Origin: CAIYRG01 sp964494505
GTDB taxonomy: Bacteria > Pseudomonadota > Alphaproteobacteria > Micropepsales > Micropepsaceae
Length of the DNA: 55,604 bases
Direction: 5' to 3'
Assembly: GCA_964494505.1 (NCBI GenBank)
Contig: CAZBRO010000034.1
Coordinates: 1-55,604 of the forward strand
Shown piece after piece: positions 1 to 8,662 of the stretch (position 1 is the stretch's first letter; the number at the start of each line of letters is the position of its first letter). A program made the translations under genes and the position numbers. The notes below the pieces were generated by a model. That model searched no databases, was not told the origin of the DNA, and saw only the letters and a program-made list of their open reading frames with translations.

Positions 1-2332
1 GCGTGGCGGGATCGATGGTGAGTGCGGTGGCGTTGGCGGCCGCCTGGGCGAAGACATAATTGCCGTTATTGGCGGTGAGCCCCGAACCGTTGATGGCATA
101 GAGCCCGACATTGCTGGCGGGCGTCGCCGGGCTGGAGAAGGCGAGCGTCCCGGTGGTGGCCGATGCCTGGCTCTCGCCATTGACGAAGCCGCCAACGCTG
201 CCGGTGAACGCCGGATTGGCCGCGCCATAGAGCCGCTCGGCCGCATTGGCGGTATAGGTCAGTGTGGCGGGATCGATATGGAGCGTGCCGGTTGCAAATT
301 GGAAGCCGTAATTGAAATCAGATACGAGCGTTCCAAGCGCCGCCGCGATGGAGTAACTGCCTACGTTGGAAGCTGTTGTCGCCGTGGTGCTGAGCGACGG
401 CGCACCACTGACAGCAGCAGAAAGGGTGTCTCCCGGCAGAAGGCCGGTGATCGTTGCCGTGAACGCCGGATTGGCCGCGCCGTAGGTTCTCGATTTGTCA
501 TCCGCTGTGACGGTCAGCGTGGGTGCCAATGCGTAAACGAAGCGATTGCCGGTCGCGGCGATGGCGGCGTAGCTGTCGGTCGTGAAATTGAAGGTACGAT
601 TGTAGAAGGGAGAAGCGCTCAGCGCGCCGTTGCTGTTATTCGCCGGGGCATTCAGGAAGACGAGCCAACGGCCGCCACCCGTCACACTCAGAGCGGCGCC
701 TCCAGCCTGATTGATGAAATTTCCCGCGGCCGCCAGTATGAGCGCATCCCCGCTCCCACCGGTTTGCACCGAGACGCCGGACGAGAGAGTGAGGTTTCCT
801 CCGGCGGCCGCCAGGATCGCTCCCGCACCCGAATTTTGCACGCCGGCATTGAACACCACATTTTGCTGGGCCAATAACGACAGCGAATTTGCGCTGACAT
901 ACGTAACAGGAGCGTCGACTGTGATGCCGCCGGTTGCTTGGAGCGAGACATTGTTAGTGGCGAGTGCACCCGTGATTTTTGATGCCACCGTTGCCGTGAT
1001 GTCGATGCTCGTCGGGTCGAGTAGCCAGGAGCCAGTGACGCCAACGGCCGCTGAAGTGTTCACATGGGCGCTGTCGGCGATTTGCAGGTCATGGCCAGAG
1101 GTTTCGACTGTTCCGCCATTACCACTATTGGCACCACCCTTCGCACTTACGGAGCCGGCAAAGCTCGTTTCTCCAGCCGAGTAGATGGCAACAGTTCCGC
1201 CATTGCCATTTCCTGTGGCATCGGCCGTCACGACAGATTCGCCAACTCGAACCGTATTCGCGTTCGGCTCCGGGCCGGCGCCATGAAGATTTCCACCGAT
1301 CAAAACGGTGCCGCCGCCGGCAACGCCCGACGCGTCGAGCCGCGCGCCGTCCGCAACCGTGACGGTGTCTCCGCGCAGCGAGATCGTCCCGCCGGTCTGA
1401 CCGGCGCTCTTCCCCGACACATCCACGTTGCCCGCCACACTGACGGCGCCATCCTCACCGGCATCGAGCACGATCTCCCCGTTTTGCACGGAAGCGGTCG
1501 TAGCCTCGATGATGCCGGTCGAGTTGATCACGTTGTTGACCACGTTTCGTGCTGCACGCGCGGTCAGCAGGATTTTGCCGCCCTGGGCCGCAATCGTTCC
1601 CGAATTAGAAACCAGGTCGGGCGCTGGCTTTCCGTCCGCGCCTTTAGGCGTCTCCGAAACCGGTGTGGTAATCGAGTATCGGAGGAGATTGTCGCCGTCG
1701 AAATCGACCGAGAAGGCATCGGCGCCCCCAAGTACGACATGGCCGAGATTGGCTTCGATCACCCCTTCGTTTGCTACGCGGGCCGCGGACAGCACCGCCG
1801 AGCCGCCGGTCGCTGTCTTGATCGAACCGCGATTTGTTATGGATGCGTTCGGATTGCCCGAAGCAACGCCGAAATCGTACCTGCCGGCTAGGAAGTCCGC
1901 ATCACGAATATCCGAGGTGGTGGCGATCAGTCCTCCGATATCGATATGGCTGCCCTGACCAAAAAGAATGCCGTTGCCGTTGACCAGCCATACTTGGCCA
2001 TTGGCAAAGAGGTTGCCGTCGATCGCCGATGAGCCTGGTCCGGTAATCCGGTTGAGGATAATCGCCGCGGCATTCGGCTGCTGGAACGTTACGCTCGATG
2101 CCGCCCCGATCGAAAAGCTCTGCCAGTTGATGATGGCCTTCTGGCTTGATTGGACGATGAGTGTGCTGGTCTCGCTGGGTGCGGCAATCTTGACGGAACC
2201 GGAAGCGACCGAGGCCCCCGATGGAAGGACTGGCGTGGCTCCGGCGACAGGTGTGCCCGTGTCGAGCGCAAGCCCGAGTCCGGCTGCCAGTACCGTCAGC
2301 CTACAGACGAATCTCGGATTTTCCCTCCTCAT
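1..2332 (-). CDS. TpsA-type filamentous haemagglutinin-like exoprotein (3' end beyond window)
   Basis: Secreted partner of a two-partner secretion system. The reverse-strand frame is open from an ATG at 2332 to the left edge (777 codons), so the C-terminus is missing. An N-terminal signal region is followed by a TPS/haemagglutination domain at about residues 40-180, with the family-typical sequence NGNGILFGQG and a following GGLIATT. A long, Gly/Thr/Ala-rich beta-helical stretch comes next (for example SGTIAAQGGKILLTARA). Near the left edge are MBG-like repeats: two tandem units each contain a YGAANPAFT core and a SNVGxYxI element, and the second begins IDPATLTYTA. The gene starts 6 bases after the TpsB stop, so the two are almost certainly co-transcribed. 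The role, adhesion or contact-dependent interaction, is inferred from the family. Confidence 0.88.
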   Translation of the reverse strand, partial: MRRENPRFVCRLTVLAAGLGLALDTGTPVAGATPVLPSGASVASGSVKIAAPSETSTLIVQSSQKAIINWQSFSIGAASSVTFQQPNAAAIILNRITGPGSSAIDGNLFANGQVWLVNGNGILFGQGSHIDIGGLIATTSDIRDADFLAGRYDFGVASGNPNASITNRGSIKTATGGSAVLSAARVANEGVIEANLGHVVLGGADAFSVDFDGDNLLRYSITTPVSETPKGADGKPAPDLVSNSGTIAAQGGKILLTARAARNVVNNVINSTGIIEATTASVQNGEIVLDAGEDGAVSVAGNVDVSGKSAGQTGGTISLRGDTVTVADGARLDASGVAGGGTVLIGGNLHGAGPEPNANTVRVGESVVTADATGNGNGGTVAIYSAGETSFAGSVSAKGGANSGNGGTVETSGHDLQIADSAHVNTSAAVGVTGSWLLDPTSIDITATVASKITGALATNNVSLQATGGITVDAPVTYVSANSLSLLAQQNVVFNAGVQNSGAGAILAAAGGNLTLSSGVSVQTGGSGDALILAAAGNFINQAGGAALSVTGGGRWLVFLNAPANNSNGALSASPFYNRTFNFTTDSYAAIAATGNRFVYALAPTLTVTADDKSRTYGAANPAFTATITGLLPGDTLSAAVSGAPSLSTTATTASNVGSYSIAAALGTLVSDFNYGFQFATGTLHIDPATLTYTANAAERLYGAANPAFTGSVGGFVNGESQASATTGTLAFSSPATPASNVGLYAINGSGLTANNGNYVFAQAAANATALTIDPAT

Positions 2333-2338
2333 CTTCGT

Positions 2339-4081
2339 CTAGAACCTGGTCGCGATGTTAAATAACAGCTTGGTCGCGCGCTTGCCGTCGTCGCTTCCCC
2401 GAACGGCCTTCAGCGTTTGCGCAATCTCGACATCGCCAAAAATATTGTATGCCAGCCAGAACCGGACTCCACCCCCGATTGAATCGATGTTTCGATCCAA
2501 CGATGCGACATTTTGGACGTCCCAAACCCGTGCCATGTCGTAAAAGACATAGGGCTGCAGCGCTTGGACACGCGACATGGCAAAACGCTGGTCGTAGCGG
2601 AGTTCGATCGAGCCGCCGACACCGGTGTCACCGGTGAGCGCGCCCGGATCGTAGCCCCGTCCGAACAGCGCCCCGCCGAAGGCGATTTGTTCCCCAGTGA
2701 CCAGAGTATCGAACGTGTATTGGGCGTCCCCGGCAAAGGCCAAGCTAAACGCGCCCTCAATCGGTCTCGTAAAGCGGATGCCGCCGGTCAGCTTGGTGAA
2801 GTCGGTACGCGCACCGGCTCGCGACAATTGCGGCGAACCGCTGTCGGTGGCTCCCAAAATTGGAAGCCCCTCCACGAGGTCCGCATTTGCTTCCCAAGAG
2901 GCGCCCAGAAATCCATTGCGCAGATAACTCACGCCGATCTCGGCGACGCGCCAATCGTCGTGGCTGAAGCGGGCACCCAATACGCTCACACGCGCAGCCT
3001 GGACGGTGATACCACCTTCGATCACAATACTCTCAGCTCGCGTACGCTTGATCGGATAGGTCAGCCGGGGACCCACCGCCCAGGAATTGGTTAATACGTC
3101 AAACGATCTTAACGTGGAACCCGGTTCTCCGTGAGTGACAGTACTTATCAAGCTTAATGTGGCGCCGTCTTCGCCCACGGGAAGGCGGTAGCGCGCCTGG
3201 CCGGCGATGCGCCTGAAGGGGGCGGCTTTGGAGGACGTCGTCAGGCTACCGTCAAGCTGATCGCTGTCGTCGAGGAGCGAACTGAAAGCCAAGTCGCCGG
3301 TCACCGACCAGACGCCCGAGAAGTCCGAACCGTGATTGTCGATCGCCACCCCGCCCGTCCAGGGAGTCCGGGCGACGGTCACCACCAGGTCTGAGGCGCC
3401 GGGTGTATCGGGGGAAGGACGCAAGAGCCCGGCGGCGGTGACACCGGGCAGATCATTGGCGAGGAGCAGCGATTGCTCCGTTGGCTCAAGCCGAAGCGGC
3501 CTGGAGTCGAGCGTGGGCTGCAGAAATGTGCGAACACGTTCGCGGGTTTCCGCGTCGCCGCCTTCGACCGAGACGTTTGCGACGTAGCCTTCCACCACAT
3601 TGATTGTGAAGATGCCGTTGGCCACACGCTGAGGTGGAACGAATGCCCGCACCAGGAGATACCCGTTACGCCTGTACTCCGCTTCGATGGCGGCAGCGGC
3701 ATCGAGAATGTCGGATAGGCTCACGTCATTGCCGATCAGGGACTGGTAAAGGGGGCGGAAGTGATCGGCGGAGAACGTGACCGCTCCCTTCACCTGGATG
3801 TCCTCGAGGTGGAAGCGAATCTCGTCCACCGCGCGAGGCACAGCCGAGCGATTTGGCGTCTCGATCCGAAAATCAAAATTCGGCTGGGCGGGTGTGGAGA
3901 GTGGGGGCCGGTCGCGGCCGGGTTCGACGGTGCTGGGTAATCCCCCGGGGATTTGGGCAAACGCTAGGTTGGCGCCGGCCAGCGCCGAGCATACGCCGCA
4001 CGCGAGTTTCGAAGAAATCCGAAAGAGCGTGAGTCGCGACGGCGCGCCATATGATCGCCTCGACTCATCATAGGCCGCCAC
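2339..4081 (-). CDS. TpsB outer-membrane transporter (ShlB/FhaC/HecB family)
   Basis: Outer-membrane beta-barrel that exports the adjacent TpsA protein. It has 580 residues, a usual length for the family. A hydrophobic leader ends near residue 43 (GANLAFAQ). A POTRA_2-type domain follows at about residues 88-165 (RFHLEDIQVKGA through INVVEGYVANVSVEG), and then the barrel. The barrel contains GGALFGRGYDPG, which corresponds to the conserved VRGY loop-6 tetrapeptide region, and the protein ends in Phe (NIATRF), as expected of BAM-inserted barrels. The ATG at 4081 gives a rather long N-region before the hydrophobic core, so a later start is possible. Gene order tpsB-tpsA with a 6-base gap supports an operon. 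Confidence 0.9.
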   Translation of the reverse strand: MAAYDESRRSYGAPSRLTLFRISSKLACGVCSALAGANLAFAQIPGGLPSTVEPGRDRPPLSTPAQPNFDFRIETPNRSAVPRAVDEIRFHLEDIQVKGAVTFSADHFRPLYQSLIGNDVSLSDILDAAAAIEAEYRRNGYLLVRAFVPPQRVANGIFTINVVEGYVANVSVEGGDAETRERVRTFLQPTLDSRPLRLEPTEQSLLLANDLPGVTAAGLLRPSPDTPGASDLVVTVARTPWTGGVAIDNHGSDFSGVWSVTGDLAFSSLLDDSDQLDGSLTTSSKAAPFRRIAGQARYRLPVGEDGATLSLISTVTHGEPGSTLRSFDVLTNSWAVGPRLTYPIKRTRAESIVIEGGITVQAARVSVLGARFSHDDWRVAEIGVSYLRNGFLGASWEANADLVEGLPILGATDSGSPQLSRAGARTDFTKLTGGIRFTRPIEGAFSLAFAGDAQYTFDTLVTGEQIAFGGALFGRGYDPGALTGDTGVGGSIELRYDQRFAMSRVQALQPYVFYDMARVWDVQNVASLDRNIDSIGGGVRFWLAYNIFGDVEIAQTLKAVRGSDDGKRATKLLFNIATRF

Positions 4082-4386
4082 GGAAACACGCGCCTCCCCT
4101 CGGGGCAGAACGGCTGTCTCGCGACCGTCCCACCCAGCCCACTCGGGACTTTAACCATGCGGTAGCACGCACAGCAATGAACATGCCAGCTTCGCATAGT
4201 CAATTTTCCCATGGCTACCATGTGGTTAGGTGAAGCGAAGCGGTGGACGCCCGGGTTTGAGGTCAGGATACCGTCCTGCCATTTTCACCCAAGCCGCTCG
4301 GATTTAAGGCAATTTGGGTGAAGCCCGCGGCGAGGTTTGGTTTGTCGCTCGCAGTTCGCCATCCGCAAGGCTAGATCCGCAGATGT
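4082..4386. other. Intergenic region between PEP-CTERM gene and tpsB, with inverted repeat
   Basis: No convincing gene in these 305 bases. The region holds a perfect 9-bp inverted repeat (TTCACCCAA at 4284-4292, TTGGGTGAA at 4314-4322) with a 21-base loop that itself contains GCC/GGC arms. No U-run follows on either strand, so it is not a textbook terminator. It could be a regulatory hairpin or an operator for the tpsB-tpsA operon, whose promoter must lie in this interval. Confidence 0.5.
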
Positions 4387-5016
4387 CTATGCCCGGGCCT
4401 TGCGTTTGCGCCGCGCCGCGATGCTCCCGATCAATCCGGCACCCAGCATCGCGAGTGTTCCCGGCTCGGGAACCTCCTTAATGCTGACGCTGTCGAGAGC
4501 CATATAGCCGGGGTCGTCACGCTCATGGAATAGCAAGACGTCGGACCCGGACCCCACGACGGAAAACTGGAATTTCTGGTAAACGGCCGCTGAGTTGAAA
4601 TCGGTGCGGTCGCTTCCCGCAATGAGTGTGCCGTTCCAGTACGCATCGAAATAGCTGGGAGAATCGCCGACGCCCGCGAGCCAATATGTAACACTATACG
4701 TTTTCCCAAGCGTATCCGAGATCCCTTGGGAAATCGTGCCGGCGTTGCCTATTTGTCCCAGCAGGGCATAATTAGTGCCGGATTTCGGGCCGGCATACGG
4801 AAACGAGGGCGGAGCCTGAGGGCCGCTTCCCACGAAGGAAAATACTTCGGAAACCGACCAGCCGGTGAAATCGCCGGTTTCAAAACCGCCATTTGTCAGC
4901 AGAGTGGCTGAAGCAGGAGCAGTCGTCCCCAAACCGATCACCGCAGCAACGGCAGCTGCCGCAATCGTCTTGCCTATTCTTCCGACCACGTCCCGACCTC
5001 GCAAAACCCTGCGCAC
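4387..5016 (-). CDS. PEP-CTERM sorting domain exported protein
   Basis: Exported protein of 209 residues carrying a C-terminal exosortase sorting signal. The N-terminus has a basic segment and a hydrophobic stretch (KTIAAAAVAAVIGLG) ending in an APASA cleavage-like site. The mature part begins with NGGFETGDFTGW, typical of carbohydrate-binding-like jelly-roll PEP-CTERM proteins. The C-terminus shows the canonical tripartite signal: VPEPGTLAMLGAG, a short hydrophobic helix (LIGSIAA), then the basic tail RRKRKARA. PEP-CTERM proteins are processed by an exosortase and usually act at the cell surface or in exopolysaccharide matrix. No exosortase gene is in the window. Confidence 0.88.
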   Translation of the reverse strand: MRRVLRGRDVVGRIGKTIAAAAVAAVIGLGTTAPASATLLTNGGFETGDFTGWSVSEVFSFVGSGPQAPPSFPYAGPKSGTNYALLGQIGNAGTISQGISDTLGKTYSVTYWLAGVGDSPSYFDAYWNGTLIAGSDRTDFNSAAVYQKFQFSVVGSGSDVLLFHERDDPGYMALDSVSIKEVPEPGTLAMLGAGLIGSIAARRKRKARA

Positions 5017-5252
5017 TCAAATACCGAACTCATGCCAGCAATAATCAGGGAAAAAATTCCGTGATCGGTTACTGCGCAATTTTAGAAAGACAAAGTATTC
5101 CGGCGCTGCAGGGCTCTGCAAGGGGAAAGAATTGGCATTAACCAACTCAAGCGAAAAGGAAGGCTAGCCGATGCAAAGGCATTGACAAGCCGCTCCGGTC
5201 TGCAGTGTCGCTCCGGCAGTAACTGGAATGTCTACACGCCAATTGCGTGGCC

Positions 5253-5630
5253 TTACTCTTTGATGATTTCATTCATCCGGCGCAAGCGGCCGCTCATCAA
5301 GCGCATCAGGTTGAGAGCGAACATCGGAGTTTGCTGGACAAGGAACAGAAAGCGCTTCTCGTCGATTTGCGCCAGCGTGCAGTCGGACGAGGCCGTGACT
5401 GTGGCGCTTCGCGGTCCGTGATCGATCAGTGCCATTTCCCCCACTACGCCGCCCGCCGACAGCGTTTCGAATATCGCATTGCTGTCGCCAATCTGGAGTT
5501 CGCCCGACAGGACGACGTATAGGCACTCGGCCGGGTCGCCTTTCTTGAAGAGAGACTCGCCGGATTTGAGCGCCACGGTCTTGGGTTCGCGGCCGAGAAG
5601 TCCCAGAAAATTCGGTTGGCTGTCGGCCAT
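5253..5630 (-). CDS. Stand-alone cyclic nucleotide-binding domain protein
   Basis: 125 residues consisting almost entirely of one CRP/PKA-type cNMP-binding domain. Visible elements are LKSGESLFKKGDPAECLYVV, LSGELQIG, and the phosphate-binding cassette region GGVVGEMALIDHGPRSATV, where the Glu and Arg that contact cyclic nucleotide are present. A C-terminal helix (NLMRLMSGRLRRMNEII) resembles the CRP C-helix, but no helix-turn-helix follows. It cannot be a DNA-binding CRP by itself and may act as a small sensor subunit. It is transcribed divergently from the secreted protein at 5855, sharing a 224-base spacer. Confidence 0.85.
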   Translation of the reverse strand: MADSQPNFLGLLGREPKTVALKSGESLFKKGDPAECLYVVLSGELQIGDSNAIFETLSAGGVVGEMALIDHGPRSATVTASSDCTLAQIDEKRFLFLVQQTPMFALNLMRLMSGRLRRMNEIIKE

Positions 5631-5854
5631 ATGTTCCCTGATTACGTTGGCGCTGGTTACTTCGGTATTGGCGATTCACAATTGGTCAACCGAGGACGGC
5701 AATTCCTATATAGATATTGTGACAGTTTTGCTGCAGTGCTGGCTTATAGTGATTGCCGCCGCTTCGCTGCCGATTCATGTCGGGCCCGGGCAAGGATTAC
5801 GATTGGGTCGAGTGGAAGCCAGACTTCTGAGAGTGAAGCCTTGAGGAGATTGTC

Positions 5855-6268
5855 ATGACTACTTCACGTTGCGCGCGGATTGACGGTGGCGCACTCTGTT
5901 TATCGGCGTTGGTCATCCTGTTTGCTGCCGGTCAGGGAAATGCATCCACGGCCGACACAGCGCCCCCGTCCGTCATGACGCGCAACGGAATGTTCACCGA
6001 CACAAAAGGCATGACCCTGTACATAGGAGACAACGACCGAACGCCATTCGTGTCGTCCTGCTACGACAATTGCGTGCACAACTGGCCGGCTTTCAATGCC
6101 GCAGACGATGCACATGATGCCGGCGATTGGAAAGTGATCATCCGCGACGACGGCACCAGGCAGTGGGCCTACAAGGGCAAACCGCTCTACTATTTTATCC
6201 TGGACATGGCGGCGGGCGACAGGAAAGGCGACGGCGTCGGCAATATCTGGCACGCTGCCAAGCAATGA
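5855..6268 (+). CDS. Secreted COG4315/PF03640-type repeat protein
   Basis: 137-residue exported protein of the family with conserved Y-x-[FWY]-x2-D motifs, whose function is unknown. The N-terminus has a leader (LSALVILFAAGQGNAS). The mature part shows GMTLYIGDNDRTPFVSSCYD, then a Cys-x3-Cys region (SCYDNCVHNWPAF), then WAYKGKPLYYFILDMAAGD, the second copy of the Tyr-rich repeat. The ATG at 5855 has a good Shine-Dalgarno sequence (GAGGAG) 9 bases upstream. It heads a run of four secreted-protein genes on this strand. Confidence 0.85.
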   Translation: MTTSRCARIDGGALCLSALVILFAAGQGNASTADTAPPSVMTRNGMFTDTKGMTLYIGDNDRTPFVSSCYDNCVHNWPAFNAADDAHDAGDWKVIIRDDGTRQWAYKGKPLYYFILDMAAGDRKGDGVGNIWHAAKQ

Positions 6269-6287
6269 AGAAATAGAGGTATTGACG

Positions 6288-7130
6288 ATGGCCCGTTTCG
6301 GTTGCCGGTCCGTACTCCGCACTCGATCTCCAATTGTCGCGCTTGGCTTGGCGTTATCGTTCATGGGCGGCGGGCCGCACGCTGCTGCGGCATCGCCCGC
6401 GATTCCAGATTTTTTCGTGGACGGCGGCGGTTGGGCTGCGGCCAATGTCGACTTGCTTCCCCCCACATCGGGGCCCGGACCCGTCAGCTCCGATCCGGCG
6501 CATCCCTATATCGCAAATAGCGCAGGCCTGCAGTCCAACTTTCGGGTCGCCGATACGGCAAATCCCATCCTCCAGCCCTGGGCCGCCGAGCGGATGAAGA
6601 AAGCCAATGCGGCCGTTCTTGCCGGGGGCGTCGGGTTATATGCGCGCATTAGCTGCAGGCCGGCGGGTGTCCCTGGCTGGGAGCATTTCATCATCGAGCC
6701 GATTTATTTCATCCAATCGCCGAAAGAGATTTTGCTTTTCTTTTCGGGGGACCAACAGGTCCGTCATATCTACATGAACGTTCCCCACTCGAAGAATCCC
6801 AAGCCCTCCTGGTACGGCGAATCCGTCGGTCACTACGAGGCCGATTCGCTTGTCGTCGACACGATAGGTTTCAATGAAAAGACGTTCATCGATAACTACC
6901 GTACGCCGCACACTGACAAGCTCCACGTTGTGGAACGCTTCCACAGGCTCAACGGCAAAGGGCTGGAGGTCGATATCAGGGTCGAGGATCCGGGTGCCTT
7001 TACAACTCCCTGGTCGGCTATTCAGCGCTATCGGCCCGTCCGCATCCCTTATGACGAAGAGGTCTGCATCGAGGGCAACCTGAACCTGTTCGATTATGAC
7101 GTTCCGATCGCACAGAAAGGCGATTTCTGA
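6288..7130 (+). CDS. Secreted protein, local paralogue family member 1
   Basis: 280-residue exported protein of unknown function. The signal peptide is followed by AIPDFFVDGGGW. The signature of this family is SWYGESVGHYEADSLVVDTIGF followed by a PHTDKLHVVERF segment and a late W-x-R-Y motif. The same blocks occur in the proteins at 7713-8432, 27589-28500 and 28514-29362, so this window holds four paralogues. The ATG at 6288 sits 9 bases after GAGG; an in-frame TTG at 6282 is less likely. The family is common in environmental Gram-negative bacteria, but I know of no assigned activity. Confidence 0.75.
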   Translation: MARFGCRSVLRTRSPIVALGLALSFMGGGPHAAAASPAIPDFFVDGGGWAAANVDLLPPTSGPGPVSSDPAHPYIANSAGLQSNFRVADTANPILQPWAAERMKKANAAVLAGGVGLYARISCRPAGVPGWEHFIIEPIYFIQSPKEILLFFSGDQQVRHIYMNVPHSKNPKPSWYGESVGHYEADSLVVDTIGFNEKTFIDNYRTPHTDKLHVVERFHRLNGKGLEVDIRVEDPGAFTTPWSAIQRYRPVRIPYDEEVCIEGNLNLFDYDVPIAQKGDF

Positions 7131-7242
7131 GCGCACAGAGTGAGCGGCTCATATGTTGTGGGACGCGGTGATTGAAGGCAGGTCTTGCCTACGTTAGTTT
7201 CGCGGCAACAGGGGCGAAAAGAAGCCGGGAGGCGAAAATTCC

Positions 7243-7647
7243 ATGCTTGAGATTCGCGGGATGCGTGCGGTCCAGATGTTTGCGCTCTTTCTTGCGCCGT
7301 TGATCCTTCCCAATGCGGCGTCGGCGCATCATTCCTTTGCGATGTTCGACGCGACCAGGCAGGTTACCGTCGAGGGCGTCGTCAAGAATTTCGCCTGGTC
7401 CAATCCCCATGTCTGGCTCGACGTCGTGGCCGTGAACGACAAGGGCGAATCGCAAGTATGGGGGCTCGAATCCCTAGCCGTCGGCCTTCTTTATCGCGAT
7501 GGCTGGACGGCTGATACGCTCAAACCCGGAGACAAAGTGACCGTCCAGCTTCATCCCATGAGAGACGGCACGGTTGGGGGCCAATTGATGAAGGTGACTC
7601 TGCCCGATGGACGCGTGCTGAATTCCGGCGCCGGCGGCCGCAATTGA
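7243..7647 (+). CDS. DUF6152 family exported protein
   Basis: 134-residue periplasmic protein of unknown function. A signal peptide (FLAPLILPNAASA) precedes the hallmark AHHSFAMFD, then VTVEGVVKNFAWSNPHVWLD, and a C-terminal KPGDKVTVQLHPMRDG. The fold is probably a small beta-barrel. A clear paralogue lies at 45256-45645. The start at 7243 follows GGGAGGCG at a suitable distance; ATG 7261 is an alternative. It sits between two members of the paralogue family at 6288 and 7713, which suggests a functional link among these exported proteins. Confidence 0.82.
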   Translation: MLEIRGMRAVQMFALFLAPLILPNAASAHHSFAMFDATRQVTVEGVVKNFAWSNPHVWLDVVAVNDKGESQVWGLESLAVGLLYRDGWTADTLKPGDKVTVQLHPMRDGTVGGQLMKVTLPDGRVLNSGAGGRN

Positions 7648-7712
7648 TCTCTGCCCGCACGGGCGCCTCTCCCGGCCCCGGCTCAATTCTCCATCGTCAG
7701 ACAGGTTCGAAC

Positions 7713-8432
7713 ATGCGCGCTGGCAATCGCAAGAACTCGGAAACACGGTTTCAAAGTTCATCATTGAAGGGATGCGTCATCTTTGGTGCGTTGCTGGCAT
7801 GCATCGGGGGCGTGGCGGCACAGCCGGCGGCTGGGGGACATCCGGACCTCTCCGGCACCTATCTCCAACGGACAACGGGCGCCCAGAACGTAGCCGGCTT
7901 CCAGCTTACGCCCGAGGGTCAAGCTGCCTTCGACCGCAACAAGGCCGGTATTGCCGCAAGCGATCCCGATATCGACACCGCGCTCCGGTGCGAGCCTCAG
8001 GGCATCCCGCGCATGCTTTCTCCGGGCCCGCTGCCGTTCGTCATTCTGCAAACTCCGAATATTGTGGGCGTGGTCTCCGAGGCCTTTTCGCAGCCGCGGC
8101 TCATTTTTCTGGCGAACGAGCACCGCAAGGGCTACTGGCCAACCTACATGGGCGACTCCATCGCCCATTGGGAAGGAGATGCACTCCTCATCGACACGGT
8201 GAATCTCGTCCCGACAACGTTCCTCGATATGCGGGGTTTGCCGCACTCCGATGCGCTCCACGTCAGCGAGCGCATGCAACTCATCGATGGCGGGAAGGCC
8301 TTGCAGGACCAAGTAACCATCGACGACAAGAAGTACTTCAAAGAGCCTTGGACCGTGACGTACCAATATAATCGGCGAGACGATGTGAAGATCGTGGAAA
8401 CCGTTTGTCTCAACACCCGCACACACCCTTGA
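7713..8432 (+). CDS. Secreted protein, local paralogue family member 2
   Basis: 239-residue exported protein related to the one at 6288. The leader is GCVIFGALLACIGGVAAQ. The mature part opens HPDLSGTYLQRTTGA and includes a mid block (TYMGDSIAHWEGDALLIDTVNL), equivalent to the YGESVGHYEGD block of its relatives, followed by LPHSDALHVSERMQLIDG. Function is unknown. It is shorter than its relatives because the N-terminal region is reduced. An ATG at 7713 was chosen as the start because it places the hydrophobic leader about 20 residues in. Confidence 0.72.
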   Translation: MRAGNRKNSETRFQSSSLKGCVIFGALLACIGGVAAQPAAGGHPDLSGTYLQRTTGAQNVAGFQLTPEGQAAFDRNKAGIAASDPDIDTALRCEPQGIPRMLSPGPLPFVILQTPNIVGVVSEAFSQPRLIFLANEHRKGYWPTYMGDSIAHWEGDALLIDTVNLVPTTFLDMRGLPHSDALHVSERMQLIDGGKALQDQVTIDDKKYFKEPWTVTYQYNRRDDVKIVETVCLNTRTHP

Positions 8433-8662
8433 GGGCGATGGGTTCATTACACGATATTCGTTATTCGATCATCCGCGTTGCGGCCGTTTATCCTTTGTCC
8501 GTTACTCGCGCAAAGCGCTGATTTCATTTGCTGATTGCGTTCGATGGAGGCGTTGGCTGTTACGCGTCTGTCATCCAAGCTTCACCTGAAGATTGATCTA
8601 TGTCACGGCGCTGTTGGCGGTCTGCCCTATCTTTTTGTTATTCATGGGCGGGGAATTCATTC

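Noticed and set aside
278..2342. Several forward-strand frames across the left end
   Set aside because: The reverse strand is open throughout in the TpsA frame with recognisable haemagglutinin and MBG motifs; forward frames have shadow-type composition.
4284..4322. Intrinsic terminator for the PEP-CTERM gene
   Set aside because: The arms are good but no U-run follows on the reverse strand and the loop is long.
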